39,645 bases of DNA from Lachnospiraceae bacterium (GTDB lineage Bacteria > Bacillota > Clostridia > Lachnospirales > Lachnospiraceae). The notes below the pieces were generated by a model. It had not been told where the DNA came from and made no database searches. It saw nothing but the letters and a program-made list of their open reading frames with translations. The first letter of the stretch is position 1. Every line of letters starts with the position of its first letter. Positions 1-7,485 of this stretch are shown piece after piece. The stretch covers positions 1 to 39,645 of the forward strand of contig JAILHT010000086.1 in the NCBI GenBank assembly GCA_024695665.1. The letters run 5' to 3'. A program made the position numbers and the translations under genes.

Positions 1-1
1 A

Positions 2-274
2 CTTATGAATGCATCACATGTATCCCTCCGCGATGATTATGAGGTTACCGGAGTGGAACTCGATACGCTTGTTGAGGAAGCCTGGAAGATAGACGGGGTT
101 ATAGGATCGCGTATGACAGGTGCAGGATTCGGTGGATGTACCGTGAGTCTTGTAAAGGATGATGCAGTTGACACCTTCATAAAGGAAGTCGGTGATGCAT
201 ACTTAAAAAAGATAGGATATGCAGCTGATTTCTATGTGGTTGAAATCGGTGACGGACCTATGAAACTTGCATAA
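2..274 (+). CDS. galK: Galactokinase, C-terminal fragment (5' end outside window)
   Basis: This is the last 90 or so codons of a galactokinase, which phosphorylates alpha-D-galactose to galactose-1-phosphate with ATP in the cytoplasm (first step after mutarotation in the Leloir pathway). The reading frame is open from the first complete codon, so the Met at position 5 is internal and the true start lies upstream of the window. The GHMP-kinase motif 3, [12 protein letters not shown], sits about a third of the way into the fragment; it is the glycine-rich loop that supports ATP binding and is close to invariant in GalK. The fragment ends a normal distance after it, so the C terminus looks complete. 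galT follows after 49 bases with no terminator between them, which supports a galKT operon and makes the assignment secure. Confidence 0.93.
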   Translation, partial: LMNASHVSLRDDYEVTGVELDTLVEEAWKIDGVIGSRMTGAGFGGCTVSLVKDDAVDTFIKEVGDAYLKKIGYAADFYVVEIGDGPMKLA

Positions 275-323
275 AAAAGAAGTTTACAGATTTAAGACAG
301 ATATTTGAACGGAGACAAAAGCC

Positions 324-1853
324 ATGATTTTGGACAACATTCTTGATTTGACGGAGTATGGTATAGCTACGGGGCTTGTGGATTCAGAGGACAGAATCTA
401 TACGATAAACAAATTGATGGAGCTTTTTTCAGTGGACGACATCTCAGATGAAGTTTTGAAAGCTCATGAGGGGGTTCATTTCACACAGAGTGAGGCTGAA
501 GAAAAGCTCAGTGGAATACTGGATGAGATGCTGGATTACGCGTATGAAAACGGACTTATGACAGAGGATTCCGTAACCTACAGAGATCTGTTCGACACAA
601 AGATTATGGGATGTCTTGTAGCAAGACCAAGCGAAATTAGAAGAGAGTTTTACAGACATTACAAGAATTCTCCGATGGAGGCAACCGATTATTTTTATAA
701 ACTCAGTTGCGACAGCAATTATATCAGAAGGCAGCGAATTAAAAAGGATCTTAAATGGCAGACCGATACTAAATACGGAAAGCTTGACATAACGATTAAT
801 CTCTCGAAGCCGGAAAAGGACCCGAAGGCGATTGCTGCAGCAAAGAATGCGAAGCAGAATGCCTATCCTAAGTGCCAACTGTGTGCAGAGAACGAGGGAT
901 ATGCAGGAAGATTAAATCATCCTGCAAGACAGAATCACAGGATAATACCGGTTACAATAAGAAATTCGGATTGGTATTTCCAATATTCGCCGTATGTGTA
1001 TTATAATGAACACTGCATAGTGTTCAATTCGAAACATGTACCTATGAAGATCGAGAGGGCCACCTTTGGAAAACTACTTGATTTTGTGAGCGAATTCCCT
1101 CATTATTTTGTTGGATCGAATGCAGATCTTCCGATAGTCGGAGGTTCGATATTGAGTCACGATCATTTCCAGGGAGGGCATTACACCTTTGCAATGGAAA
1201 GGGCTCAGATAGAAAAAGAGATTGTATTCAAAGGCTTTTCTGACATTAAAGCCGGAATTGTGAAATGGCCTATGTCAGTCATTCGAATAACGGGAGCGGA
1301 CAAGGAACGTCTCATAGAACTTGCGGACAAGATACTTAAGACCTGGAGAGGCTACACTGACGAGAAGGCTTTTGTTTTTGCTGAGACGGACAACGAGCTA
1401 CACAACACAATCACGCCGATTGCCAGAAGAAGAGGTAAGGACTTCGAACTCGATCTGGTTTTGAGAAACAATATAACTACCGAAGAGCATCCGCTCGGAG
1501 TGTATCATCCCCATGCAAAGCTTCATCACATAAAGAAGGAAAACATCGGTCTTATAGAAGTTATGGGACTTGCCGTGCTTCCGGCCAGACTTAAAGGTGA
1601 GATGGCTGAGCTTAAAGATACACTTATAAAAAACGGCGACCTCTATGCTACGGAGACGCTCGCATCACATGCCGAGTGGGCTTTGGAGATAAAGAGAAAA
1701 CATGCGGATATAAACGAGAGCAATGTGGACGATATTCTGAGGGAAGAGATTGGAAAAGTCTTCGAAGAGGTTCTCTGGGATGCAGGTGTTTACAAATGTT
1801 CTGCTGACGGAAGAGAAGCCTTTATGCGATTTATAAATGAAGTAAACAAATAG
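324..1853 (+). CDS. galT: UDP-glucose--hexose-1-phosphate uridylyltransferase, class II
   Basis: GalT exchanges UMP between UDP-glucose and galactose-1-phosphate, giving UDP-galactose and glucose-1-phosphate. At 509 residues this is the long class II form typical of Firmicutes rather than the roughly 350-residue class I enzyme of E. coli. The segment GGSILSHDHFQGGHY near residue 275 is the class II active-site region, where the histidine that is uridylylated is expected. A second His-rich stretch (YHPHAKLHH) lies near residue 395 in the C-terminal half. The start ATG has a CGGAGAC ribosome binding site about seven bases upstream. Gene order galK-galT matches the function; the product of the upstream kinase is the substrate here. 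A small unknown gene follows 15 bases downstream and is probably cotranscribed. Confidence 0.96.
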   Translation: MILDNILDLTEYGIATGLVDSEDRIYTINKLMELFSVDDISDEVLKAHEGVHFTQSEAEEKLSGILDEMLDYAYENGLMTEDSVTYRDLFDTKIMGCLVARPSEIRREFYRHYKNSPMEATDYFYKLSCDSNYIRRQRIKKDLKWQTDTKYGKLDITINLSKPEKDPKAIAAAKNAKQNAYPKCQLCAENEGYAGRLNHPARQNHRIIPVTIRNSDWYFQYSPYVYYNEHCIVFNSKHVPMKIERATFGKLLDFVSEFPHYFVGSNADLPIVGGSILSHDHFQGGHYTFAMERAQIEKEIVFKGFSDIKAGIVKWPMSVIRITGADKERLIELADKILKTWRGYTDEKAFVFAETDNELHNTITPIARRRGKDFELDLVLRNNITTEEHPLGVYHPHAKLHHIKKENIGLIEVMGLAVLPARLKGEMAELKDTLIKNGDLYATETLASHAEWALEIKRKHADINESNVDDILREEIGKVFEEVLWDAGVYKCSADGREAFMRFINEVNK

Positions 1854-1868
1854 AAAAGGAAGAGAAAA

Positions 1869-2192
1869 ATGGTACCTCTTTTGGCGGCACAAAGCGTGCA
1901 GATAAAATGCAAGATGAACAAGTCGGTTATGACCGGAAATTATGAGTTTTATTATGCGGCAGGTCTGTATGCAGGCTACAGGAATATAGATGTGGATGAA
2001 TATATTGCAGTGAAAGACCTTTTTGATCTTATAGCACCGCTCGCCAAGGAGGACAAAACCGAGGATTCGGGAGAGAAGTATCTGTGCAAATTGTTGTACG
2101 AGTACAGAATTGATGCACTGTACGATGAACAGATGCCCGAACTTTTGAAGATGGGTCTGGAAGACGGCAAAAAAAAGATTTCGCTCTCATAA
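1869..2192 (+). CDS. Small protein of unknown function downstream of galT
   Basis: A 107-residue soluble, acidic protein that I do not recognise. It has no signal peptide, no membrane segment and no Cys/His metal motif; the middle (around residues 25-85) is rich in Tyr, Asp and Glu and looks helical, and the C terminus is short and basic (GKKK). A purine-rich ribosome binding site (AGGAAGAG) lies just upstream of the ATG, and the gene begins 15 bases after the galT stop, so it is probably translated from the galKT message. The codon style matches its neighbours, which argues for a real gene rather than a chance frame. Whether it has anything to do with galactose use is not shown by the sequence. 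Confidence 0.6.
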   Translation: MVPLLAAQSVQIKCKMNKSVMTGNYEFYYAAGLYAGYRNIDVDEYIAVKDLFDLIAPLAKEDKTEDSGEKYLCKLLYEYRIDALYDEQMPELLKMGLEDGKKKISLS

Positions 2193-2230
2193 AATATATG
2201 CTTATAAAGCGTATTTAGAATTCTTTAGAT

Positions 2231-2259
2231 TTGTGTTTAGTATTTTCTGATATTATGAT
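2231..2259 (+). promoter_or_regulatory. Possible sigma-A promoter for the DUF4825-like gene
   Basis: TTGTGT and TATGAT are separated by 17 bases in an AT-rich gap. The -10 matches five of six consensus bases and the -35 only three. The position, about 60 bases before the next start codon, is reasonable. No terminator was found between the preceding gene and this site, so readthrough is also possible. Confidence 0.28.
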
Positions 2260-2320
2260 AATGTGATTATAAATAGGTCGAAGTAATCGGTTCTTAAATG
2301 GTTGGTTTGGAGAGGTGATT

Positions 2321-2704
2321 ATGAGAGGTAGCATTATCAAGATTGTCGTGCTGGTGTTGTCTGTAATCATTATGGACTCGGTAATGTTTAAGGATGCGGG
2401 AGGATTCACGGTGAATGACCTCTCAGAATTTGAGACAGACTATGTAGGTGACACGTCAAATGTTGTCGGCATAGCAAGCAACCAGCAGTATCCTAAAGGA
2501 TATGCGTACAAGAATATAGAGATTCAGTCGGAGGAAGAGCCTTACGGACTTACTGTCTACCTTGAAGTTTCTGAAGAAGCGGAAGGTGACACAGCAGATT
2601 TTGAGTACAATGCAAATACAACACTCGAACTCATAAAGAATCTGGGAAAGGTAAGATATGTCAATTGTTATACAGATGAGCTTATAGCTTCCTTTTCAAA
2701 ATAA
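2321..2704 (+). CDS. Membrane-anchored or secreted protein, DUF4825-like
   Basis: A 127-residue protein with an N-terminal hydrophobic stretch (residues 5-18, IIKIVVLVLSVIIM) that can serve as a signal anchor, followed by an acidic extracytoplasmic domain. The pattern YVGDTSNVVGIAS, then EEEPYGLTVYLE, then NTTLELIKNLGKV resembles what I recall of DUF4825, a small domain found in Firmicutes surface proteins and BlaR1-like sensors; I assign it from memory of the pattern and cannot check it. I chose ATG 2321 rather than the GTG at 2315 because GGAGAGG is then spaced five bases from the start; with the GTG start the site would touch the start codon. The gene ends 18 bases before a strong bidirectional terminator, so it is probably a single-gene unit. 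Function unknown. Confidence 0.6.
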   Translation: MRGSIIKIVVLVLSVIIMDSVMFKDAGGFTVNDLSEFETDYVGDTSNVVGIASNQQYPKGYAYKNIEIQSEEEPYGLTVYLEVSEEAEGDTADFEYNANTTLELIKNLGKVRYVNCYTDELIASFSK

Positions 2705-2722
2705 ATAATCAAGAGATCATAA

Positions 2723-2763
2723 AAGACCTCGCAGCAAAACTTGCCGCGAGGTCTTATTTTTTT
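2723..2763. terminator. Bidirectional intrinsic terminator
   Basis: A perfect 10-bp stem, AAGACCTCGC (2723-2732) with GCGAGGTCTT (2746-2755), is followed on the plus strand by a seven-T run and flanked upstream by AAAA, which reads as a U-tract on the minus strand. It lies between two convergent genes and can serve both. Confidence 0.88.
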
Positions 2764-2769
2764 ACATTT

Positions 2770-3444
2770 CTAATTCGAGGTTCCTATATACGAGCGGAGC
2801 ATTGCGGCTGTATTTGCGATAGGCATGCTCTGAATGATGATTTTTCCGGGACCGGTTACAACGGTATTGAAGAGTCCTTCTCCTCCGAATAAGACATTTG
2901 CGACACCTTTTACCGTCTCAACGTTCATGGTACAGCTCTCGTCCATGGCAGCAAGATAGCCGGTGTCTATGATCTTTCTCTCACCCGGAGCGAGCGTGTA
3001 CTCATGTGCCGAACCGTCAATTTCCAAAAATATAAGTCCTGCACCGCTGAACTTTCTCATGAGAAAACCTTCACCGCCGAAGAATCCTCCTGCTATCTTT
3101 TTTTGAAAAACCACCTCGGAAGAAACATTTCCGAAGGTTGCAAGATAGGCACCTTTTTGCACGACAATAGATTTGTCCGGTGTTATCTCTAGCGCTCTGA
3201 TAGATCCCGGAAATTTAGATGCAAAAACAATCTCACCGGCCTTGTTTGCAATATAGTTGTTCATAAACATCGACTCACCGGTGAAAGCTCTTCCGAACAT
3301 TTTTCCAAGTCCGCCGGCCTCTGTCTGCATCTGGATTCCGTCGTCCATCCATGCCATAGCTCCGGCTTCGCACTGGATTCTCTCGCCTGCTTCGAGTGCA
3401 CATTTTACTACCGGGAGGTTGTCTCCCTCAATTCTGTAATTCAT
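2770..3444 (-). CDS. AIM24 / TIGR00266 family protein
   Basis: A 224-residue protein of the AIM24 (DUF124) family, which builds a three-sided beta-helix-like fold; its bacterial role is not established, and members are often annotated only as TIGR00266. Sequence marks are the opening YRIEGDNLPVV, the segment GEAGAMAWM-like (here CEAGAMAWM) near residue 30, the glycine-rich GGFFGGEGFLMRKFSG near residue 120, and a late GGEGLFNT. All parts of the family are present and the length is normal. The start ATG has GGAGTAG six to ten bases upstream on the minus strand. It is transcribed alone, opposite to its left neighbour and divergent from the 94-aa gene on its right. Confidence 0.88.
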   Translation of the reverse strand: MNYRIEGDNLPVVKCALEAGERIQCEAGAMAWMDDGIQMQTEAGGLGKMFGRAFTGESMFMNNYIANKAGEIVFASKFPGSIRALEITPDKSIVVQKGAYLATFGNVSSEVVFQKKIAGGFFGGEGFLMRKFSGAGLIFLEIDGSAHEYTLAPGERKIIDTGYLAAMDESCTMNVETVKGVANVLFGGEGLFNTVVTGPGKIIIQSMPIANTAAMLRSYIGTSN

Positions 3445-3599
3445 AATCTACTCCTACTCCCTCAAAATATATTTTATTGACGCATAATATTTTACACTTG
3501 ATTTATCTGAAAGTAAAACAAAAATGTGGATTATTTTCAATCAAATGATTGTGAAAATTCTATTGATGAAAGTGTTTGAATGGATTTTATTCTTGATAT

Positions 3600-3628
3600 T
3601 TGTTCAATGGAAAAGTATGTGTTATTCT
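3600..3628 (+). promoter_or_regulatory. Possible promoter for the 94-aa gene and ROK regulator
   Basis: TTGTTC and TATTCT are spaced 17 bases apart, 33 bases before the ATG at 3661. Both boxes match four or five of six consensus bases. The rest of the 216-base gap between the divergent genes is AT-rich, and I see no further structured element in it. Confidence 0.35.
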
Positions 3629-3660
3629 AACCTTGACGTTTATGAGAGGAATAGCAAGAC

Positions 3661-3945
3661 ATGAAAACCGGAGTACTTAACAATCTGATTTTACAGGTTG
3701 AGGATATCCATAAAAAAGCGGAGAATATTATCGGAGAAGGCGGGTTTTCTCCGATTTTGAAAAATGAATACAAAAACAAGATATCTCAATATGTCAAAAT
3801 GTATGAGTCGGTGGAGACCATGAAAAAGATGACAGACAACGCGATGACTTTAGAGAGGCTTATCGACCAGCAGATAGAGATATTGAATGTGAGGATAGTT
3901 TGGGAGAAGGACTGGATAAAGAAGACAGGAAAAGGGGAGTTATGA
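3661..3945 (+). CDS. Small helical protein of unknown function, coupled to a ROK regulator
   Basis: A 94-residue charged protein predicted to be mostly alpha-helical, without signal peptide, membrane segment or metal motif; I do not recognise a family. The C-terminal third (around IDQQIEILNVRIVWEKDW) has heptad-like spacing and could form a short coiled coil. AGAGG lies about ten bases before the ATG. Its TGA stop overlaps the ATG of the next gene in ATGA (3942-3945), a typical sign of translational coupling, so the protein is likely made in fixed ratio with the ROK regulator and may work with it. That link is inference from position only. Confidence 0.6.
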   Translation: MKTGVLNNLILQVEDIHKKAENIIGEGGFSPILKNEYKNKISQYVKMYESVETMKKMTDNAMTLERLIDQQIEILNVRIVWEKDWIKKTGKGEL

Positions 3946-5033
3946 CACAGGGGAATCTTTCTAGGGTAGTGCAGTATATAACGGAGGAGGGCGAGACCTC
4001 CAAGACAAAGACAGCTCAGGATCTGAAGTTGAGTATGCCGACAGTGCTGCAGATTTATAAGACACTTCTCGACATGGGTATAGCTAAGGAGTCCGGGGAG
4101 TTTGAGTCCACGGGAGGAAGAAAAGCAAAGAGTATCATTATATGCGCGGACTACAGATATGCTCTGGGATTGGACATAACTGCCAGACACATAAGTATTG
4201 TCATCGTCGATATGAGGGGACAGGTTGTAAAAAATGTCAGAAAGCGCATCGCATTTGAGCCTACCGAAAACTATTACAGAAAAGTGAAGGAGGAGATAAA
4301 GCTTTTTGTAGCCGAGTCTAAAATAGACGCTGCAAAAATACTGGGCACGGGCGTCTCGATAGCGGGAATAGTCGACAACGAGAAGAAACTGCTCGTAAAA
4401 TCGCACACTCTGGACGTTGCGAATCTGGACTTGAAAGCGTTTGAAGAGATTCTTGACGGAGAGGTGTATTTTGAAAATGACGCCAATGCCGCCATGATGG
4501 CCGAAAAAATAATCAGCAGAAATGACACTATATATATATCACTTAGCAATACCGTCGGAGGCGCAATATATATTGATAAAAAGATATATCGCGGCATGGC
4601 TATGAAGGCAGGTGAGGTGGGGCATGTTACACTTCATCCGGGCGGGAGGAAATGTTACTGCGGAAAAAAGGGATGTGCGGATTCATATCTGAGTGCGCTG
4701 AATCTCAAGACGAGTGAGGATATGACTCTCGAAGAGTTTATGGAAGCTCTTGCAAAAAAGGATGAAGGCTGTATCAAAATATGGGATCAATACCTTGATG
4801 AGCTTGCTCTTTTGATAGTGAATCTAAGAACAATCTTTGATGCGGAGATAATAATCGGCGGATATGTCGGATATTATATTGAAGATTACCTGGAAAAGCT
4901 TGGAGAAAAAATACTCAAAATAAGCACCTTTGACTCGGATATTTCTTTTTTACATGCAGGGGTTCACAAGGCTGAAGCATCCGCTACCGGTGTGGCTTCA
5001 CACTTCCTTGAAAAGTTTATATATGAATTGTAA
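3942..5033 (+). CDS. ROK-family sugar-responsive transcriptional repressor
   Basis: A 363-residue ROK protein of the NagC/Mlc/XylR kind. Residues 5-60 form a winged helix-turn-helix (SKTKTAQDLKLSMPTV...) ending in the usual STGGRKAK turn. The ROK sugar-binding part follows: END at about 178-180, GEVGH at 224-228, and the zinc site H232 with CYCGKKGC at 238-245. The phosphate-binding loop that ROK kinases carry as DxGGT is replaced by LDITARH near residue 78, so I expect a repressor without kinase activity. I start at ATG 3942, preceded by GGGGAG, rather than at the upstream TTG at 3900, which has no good site. The target is unknown; the dehydrogenase gene next door is the obvious candidate. 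Confidence 0.88.
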   Translation: MTQGNLSRVVQYITEEGETSKTKTAQDLKLSMPTVLQIYKTLLDMGIAKESGEFESTGGRKAKSIIICADYRYALGLDITARHISIVIVDMRGQVVKNVRKRIAFEPTENYYRKVKEEIKLFVAESKIDAAKILGTGVSIAGIVDNEKKLLVKSHTLDVANLDLKAFEEILDGEVYFENDANAAMMAEKIISRNDTIYISLSNTVGGAIYIDKKIYRGMAMKAGEVGHVTLHPGGRKCYCGKKGCADSYLSALNLKTSEDMTLEEFMEALAKKDEGCIKIWDQYLDELALLIVNLRTIFDAEIIIGGYVGYYIEDYLEKLGEKILKISTFDSDISFLHAGVHKAEASATGVASHFLEKFIYEL

Positions 5034-5042
5034 AAAAATATG

Positions 5043-5071
5043 TTGACACCTCCACACGGAGGTGTTATTTT
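5043..5071 (+). promoter_or_regulatory. Promoter-like pair overlapping the terminator hairpin
   Basis: A perfect TTGACA (5043-5048) is followed at exactly 17 bases by TATTTT (5066-5071), with the dyad ACACCTCC-ACAC-GGAGGTGT filling the spacer. If used, it would start transcription about 50 bases before the dehydrogenase ATG, and the dyad would be well placed as an operator. It may equally be a chance overlap with the terminator. Confidence 0.35.
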
Positions 5072-5073
5072 TT
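5046..5073 (+). terminator. Intrinsic terminator after the ROK gene
   Basis: ACACCTCC (5046-5053), a four-base loop, and GGAGGTGT (5058-5065) form a perfect 8-bp stem followed by TATTTTTT. The same bases also carry a promoter-like pair and a 20-base palindrome; see the separate entry. Confidence 0.75.
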
Positions 5074-5126
5074 ACTCACAAACTTTTATAAAACACTTTA
5101 TGTAAGTTTTGCGGGAGGTATTTTTA

Positions 5127-6161
5127 ATGAAAATGAAACAGCAAGTCATGATCAATCCGGGTGAGATTATTTTTAACGAAGTGGAAGTCCCTGAGGTTAA
5201 ACCGAATCAGGTAAAAATAAAGATGATGAACATAGGCGTGTGTGGATCGGACATACATGTTTACCACGGAAAACATCCTTTTACAAAATATCCCGTCACA
5301 CAGGGACATGAGGTTTCAGGTGAGATAACAGAGCTTGGAAGCGAGGTTTCAAACAGGCTTCATGTCGGACAGAAGGTTACTGTTGAACCGCAGATCTACT
5401 GTGGAAAATGCTATCCGTGCAGACACGGAAAATACAATCTCTGTGAGGAACTCAAAGTCATGGGATTTCAGTCGACTGGTATGGCTTCGGAGTATTTTGT
5501 CGTAGATGAGTCGAAGGTTACCGAACTGCCGGATGATATGTCTTTTGTCCACGGTGCAATGATTGAGCCTCTTGCGGTTGCCGTACATGCAGTAAAGCAG
5601 ATGGGTGATGTGACAGGACTCAAAGTTGTGGTTTTGGGAGCCGGACCTATCGGAAATCTTGTTGCTCAGACTGCTAAAGGAATGGGCGCAGCAGAGGTTA
5701 TGATAACAGATATAAGCAAGCTCAGACTCGACATAGCAAAGAAATGTGGGGTTGATTATTGCATAAATACCAAGGATAAGGATTTTGGAGATGCCATGAT
5801 CGAGTGGTTTGGCCCGGACAAGGCGGATGTAATCTATGACTGCGCCGGAAACAATACAACGATGGGACAGGCCATAAAATATGCCAGAAAGGGAAGTGTC
5901 ATAGTTCTTGTGGCAGTATTTGCGGGCATGGCAGAGATAGATCTTGCTGTTGCAAACGACCATGAGCTCGATATAAAGAGCACTATGATGTACAGACATG
6001 AGGATTATGTGGATGCGATCAGTCTGGTGAATGAAGGAAAGGTCGTGCTTGAACCGCTTGTGACAAAGAGTTTTTCCTTTGACAAGTATCTCGATGCTTA
6101 CAAGTTTATTGATGAGCACAGAGAAGAGGCTATGAAAATCATAATAAATGATCAAGAGTGA
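5127..6161 (+). CDS. Zinc-dependent medium-chain alcohol/polyol dehydrogenase
   Basis: A 344-residue medium-chain dehydrogenase of the sorbitol/threonine dehydrogenase group, oxidising a secondary alcohol or polyol with NAD(P)+. The catalytic zinc ligands are visible as C39 (GVCGSD) and H61-E62 (GHEVSG); the structural zinc lobe has four cysteines at 92, 95, 98 and 106; E147 is in the usual IEPLA segment; the Rossmann loop is GAGPIG at 171-176. The acidic D after the second beta strand (ITDIS) favours NAD+. Length is normal. The start is ATG 5127 with GGGAGGT seven bases upstream, not the TTG at 5109. The substrate cannot be read from the sequence; the adjacent ROK regulator suggests a sugar alcohol or sugar-derived alcohol. 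Confidence 0.88.
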   Translation: MKMKQQVMINPGEIIFNEVEVPEVKPNQVKIKMMNIGVCGSDIHVYHGKHPFTKYPVTQGHEVSGEITELGSEVSNRLHVGQKVTVEPQIYCGKCYPCRHGKYNLCEELKVMGFQSTGMASEYFVVDESKVTELPDDMSFVHGAMIEPLAVAVHAVKQMGDVTGLKVVVLGAGPIGNLVAQTAKGMGAAEVMITDISKLRLDIAKKCGVDYCINTKDKDFGDAMIEWFGPDKADVIYDCAGNNTTMGQAIKYARKGSVIVLVAVFAGMAEIDLAVANDHELDIKSTMMYRHEDYVDAISLVNEGKVVLEPLVTKSFSFDKYLDAYKFIDEHREEAMKIIINDQE

Positions 6162-6191
6162 ATCGGCACAGGTGAATATTGGGGTTAAAGA

Positions 6192-6228
6192 GGGACTAAA
6201 TGTCAATGGACATTAGTCCCTTTTTTTT
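6192..6228 (+). terminator. Intrinsic terminator after the dehydrogenase gene
   Basis: GGGACTA plus ATGTC pairs with GACAT plus TAGTCCC around an AATG loop, with one bulged A, followed by eight T's. It is a 12-bp stem with a strong U-tract. Confidence 0.9.
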
Positions 6229-6238
6229 ATCGGCAAAG

Positions 6239-6267
6239 TTTACGGAGAGAGCCATTTGTTATAGAAT
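6239..6267 (+). promoter_or_regulatory. Possible promoter of the broken DUF2974 gene
   Basis: TTTACG and TAGAAT are spaced 17 bases apart, ending about 21 bases before the first ATG of the remnant. If real, the promoter has outlived the gene it served. Confidence 0.38.
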
Positions 6268-6288
6268 AGGAAAAAGCAAAAAAGGGGA

Positions 6289-7440
6289 ATGTGTTATCTC
6301 AGTTATCTGGATATGACAAGTGTGTTTTCTTCAGAGGAATCCGTGACAATCGAAAATGTTTGGGAAAAACTTGGAGACAAGGCGAGATTCAAAATCCTAA
6401 ACGGTGAGAAGGACGGAGCCGGTCTGCTTTGCGCCTGTGCAAAGTCAAGACGATTTAAAGATATTCGTATTGAAGAATATGTTGATGACACAAGCATTGA
6501 GGAGAACAAGCAGTTCGCGGCAATGACCTTTAGAATAGATGACAAAAGGGCTGTTGCCGTATTCAGGGGAACGGATGACACGATAGTAGGATGGACAGAG
6601 ACCTTATAAAAAAGATTGATTCGAAATGCGTGAAGATCACTCCGGGATACTGTATTGCTCTTCGATAAATTTATAGAGAAGATGGACGATCTCAACGACA
6701 GACAGGCTTTTGTCAATTCGATTTTTGATACCATGGCAAAGAACGGAGCTGTCACAGTGGATGAGTTTATGAAGGAGGGGCCTTTTGCGTTTGAAAACCT
6801 GCTTATAACTGTCATAGGAGACAACGAGGAAGGGTTGAATCCTTTAAAGAGCGTGAAAGACAATATTGTAACCGATGTAAAAAACACACGTGCCGCAAAG
6901 CTTATAGAAGACAATAAGGACAAAATGGGAGTTCTTAGAATAGCGATAAGTTTTCTTATAGCGATATGCTGCTATGCCGTGCCGGACAACTTTATAGAGA
7001 CGGTTTTTGCCATAGGAGTATTTGTTGTAGTTGTCTTTCAGGTCATATCAACAATGATTCACCTGAAAAAATCGAATTGGGATCTTAATAAAGAAAAAAT
7101 CCGGGTCACCATAAGCATAACTTTTCTTGTTGCATATACTATCCTCATAGTGAAAGATGACGCGTTATTTATTCTTTCCAGTATTATGTTTGGAATATTT
7201 TTCCTGGCAAACTGCTATCAGTATGTCATAAAAATGAAGGAGACAAAGGACAAGCTCTGCAGGTACAGATATATGATAGAGGCAGCGTTGACATTCCTAT
7301 ACGGAGGGTTTATAACGATAGCGCCGGATGTTGGACTTACATGGTTTACGATAAGTCTCGGATCGTTCTATCTCATGGATGCGATATTTGAGATTATTCA
7401 TATATACAGGCTTAAAAAGGGAACCTTAAAAATTCTTTGA
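6289..7440 (+). pseudogene. Broken DUF2974 (Mbeg1-like) alpha/beta-hydrolase with C-terminal membrane domain
   Basis: Family members have a DUF2974 lipase-fold domain with a GHSKGG-type nucleophile elbow and, in some, a C-terminal membrane domain. Here 6289-6609 encodes the N-terminal part, ending in AVAVFRGTDDTIVGWTE, and then stops. Positions 6655-7440, in the same frame, encode the last helix of the domain (FIEKMDDLNDRQAF) and about 160 residues with five or six membrane segments. Between them a scrap in another frame (6591-6668) reads LIKKIDSKCVKITPGYC, which resembles the family segment before the missing central part. The entire catalytic centre, roughly 150 residues, is absent. The N terminus also begins late (MCYLSYLDM instead of about 30 residues earlier), and the first ATG has a badly spaced ribosome binding site. 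I infer at least two deletions. The distal frame might still make a membrane protein from TTG 6655, but it has no visible ribosome binding site. Confidence 0.72.
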
Positions 7441-7465
7441 TTTAGTTATTTAAGATGTATATTAT
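7437..7465 (+). promoter_or_regulatory. Possible promoter for the zinc-ribbon protein and alr
   Basis: TTGATT and TATTAT are spaced exactly 17 bases apart. The predicted start site would fall just before the AGGGGA ribosome binding site at 7473-7478, giving a very short leader. Confidence 0.4.
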
Positions 7466-7485
7466 AGACAGTAGGGGAATAAAAT

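Noticed and set aside
5349-6206. Minus-strand 285-aa frame opposite the dehydrogenase
   Set aside because: It is the antisense of a clear dehydrogenase; the protein is rich in His, Cys and Tyr with no recognisable motif.
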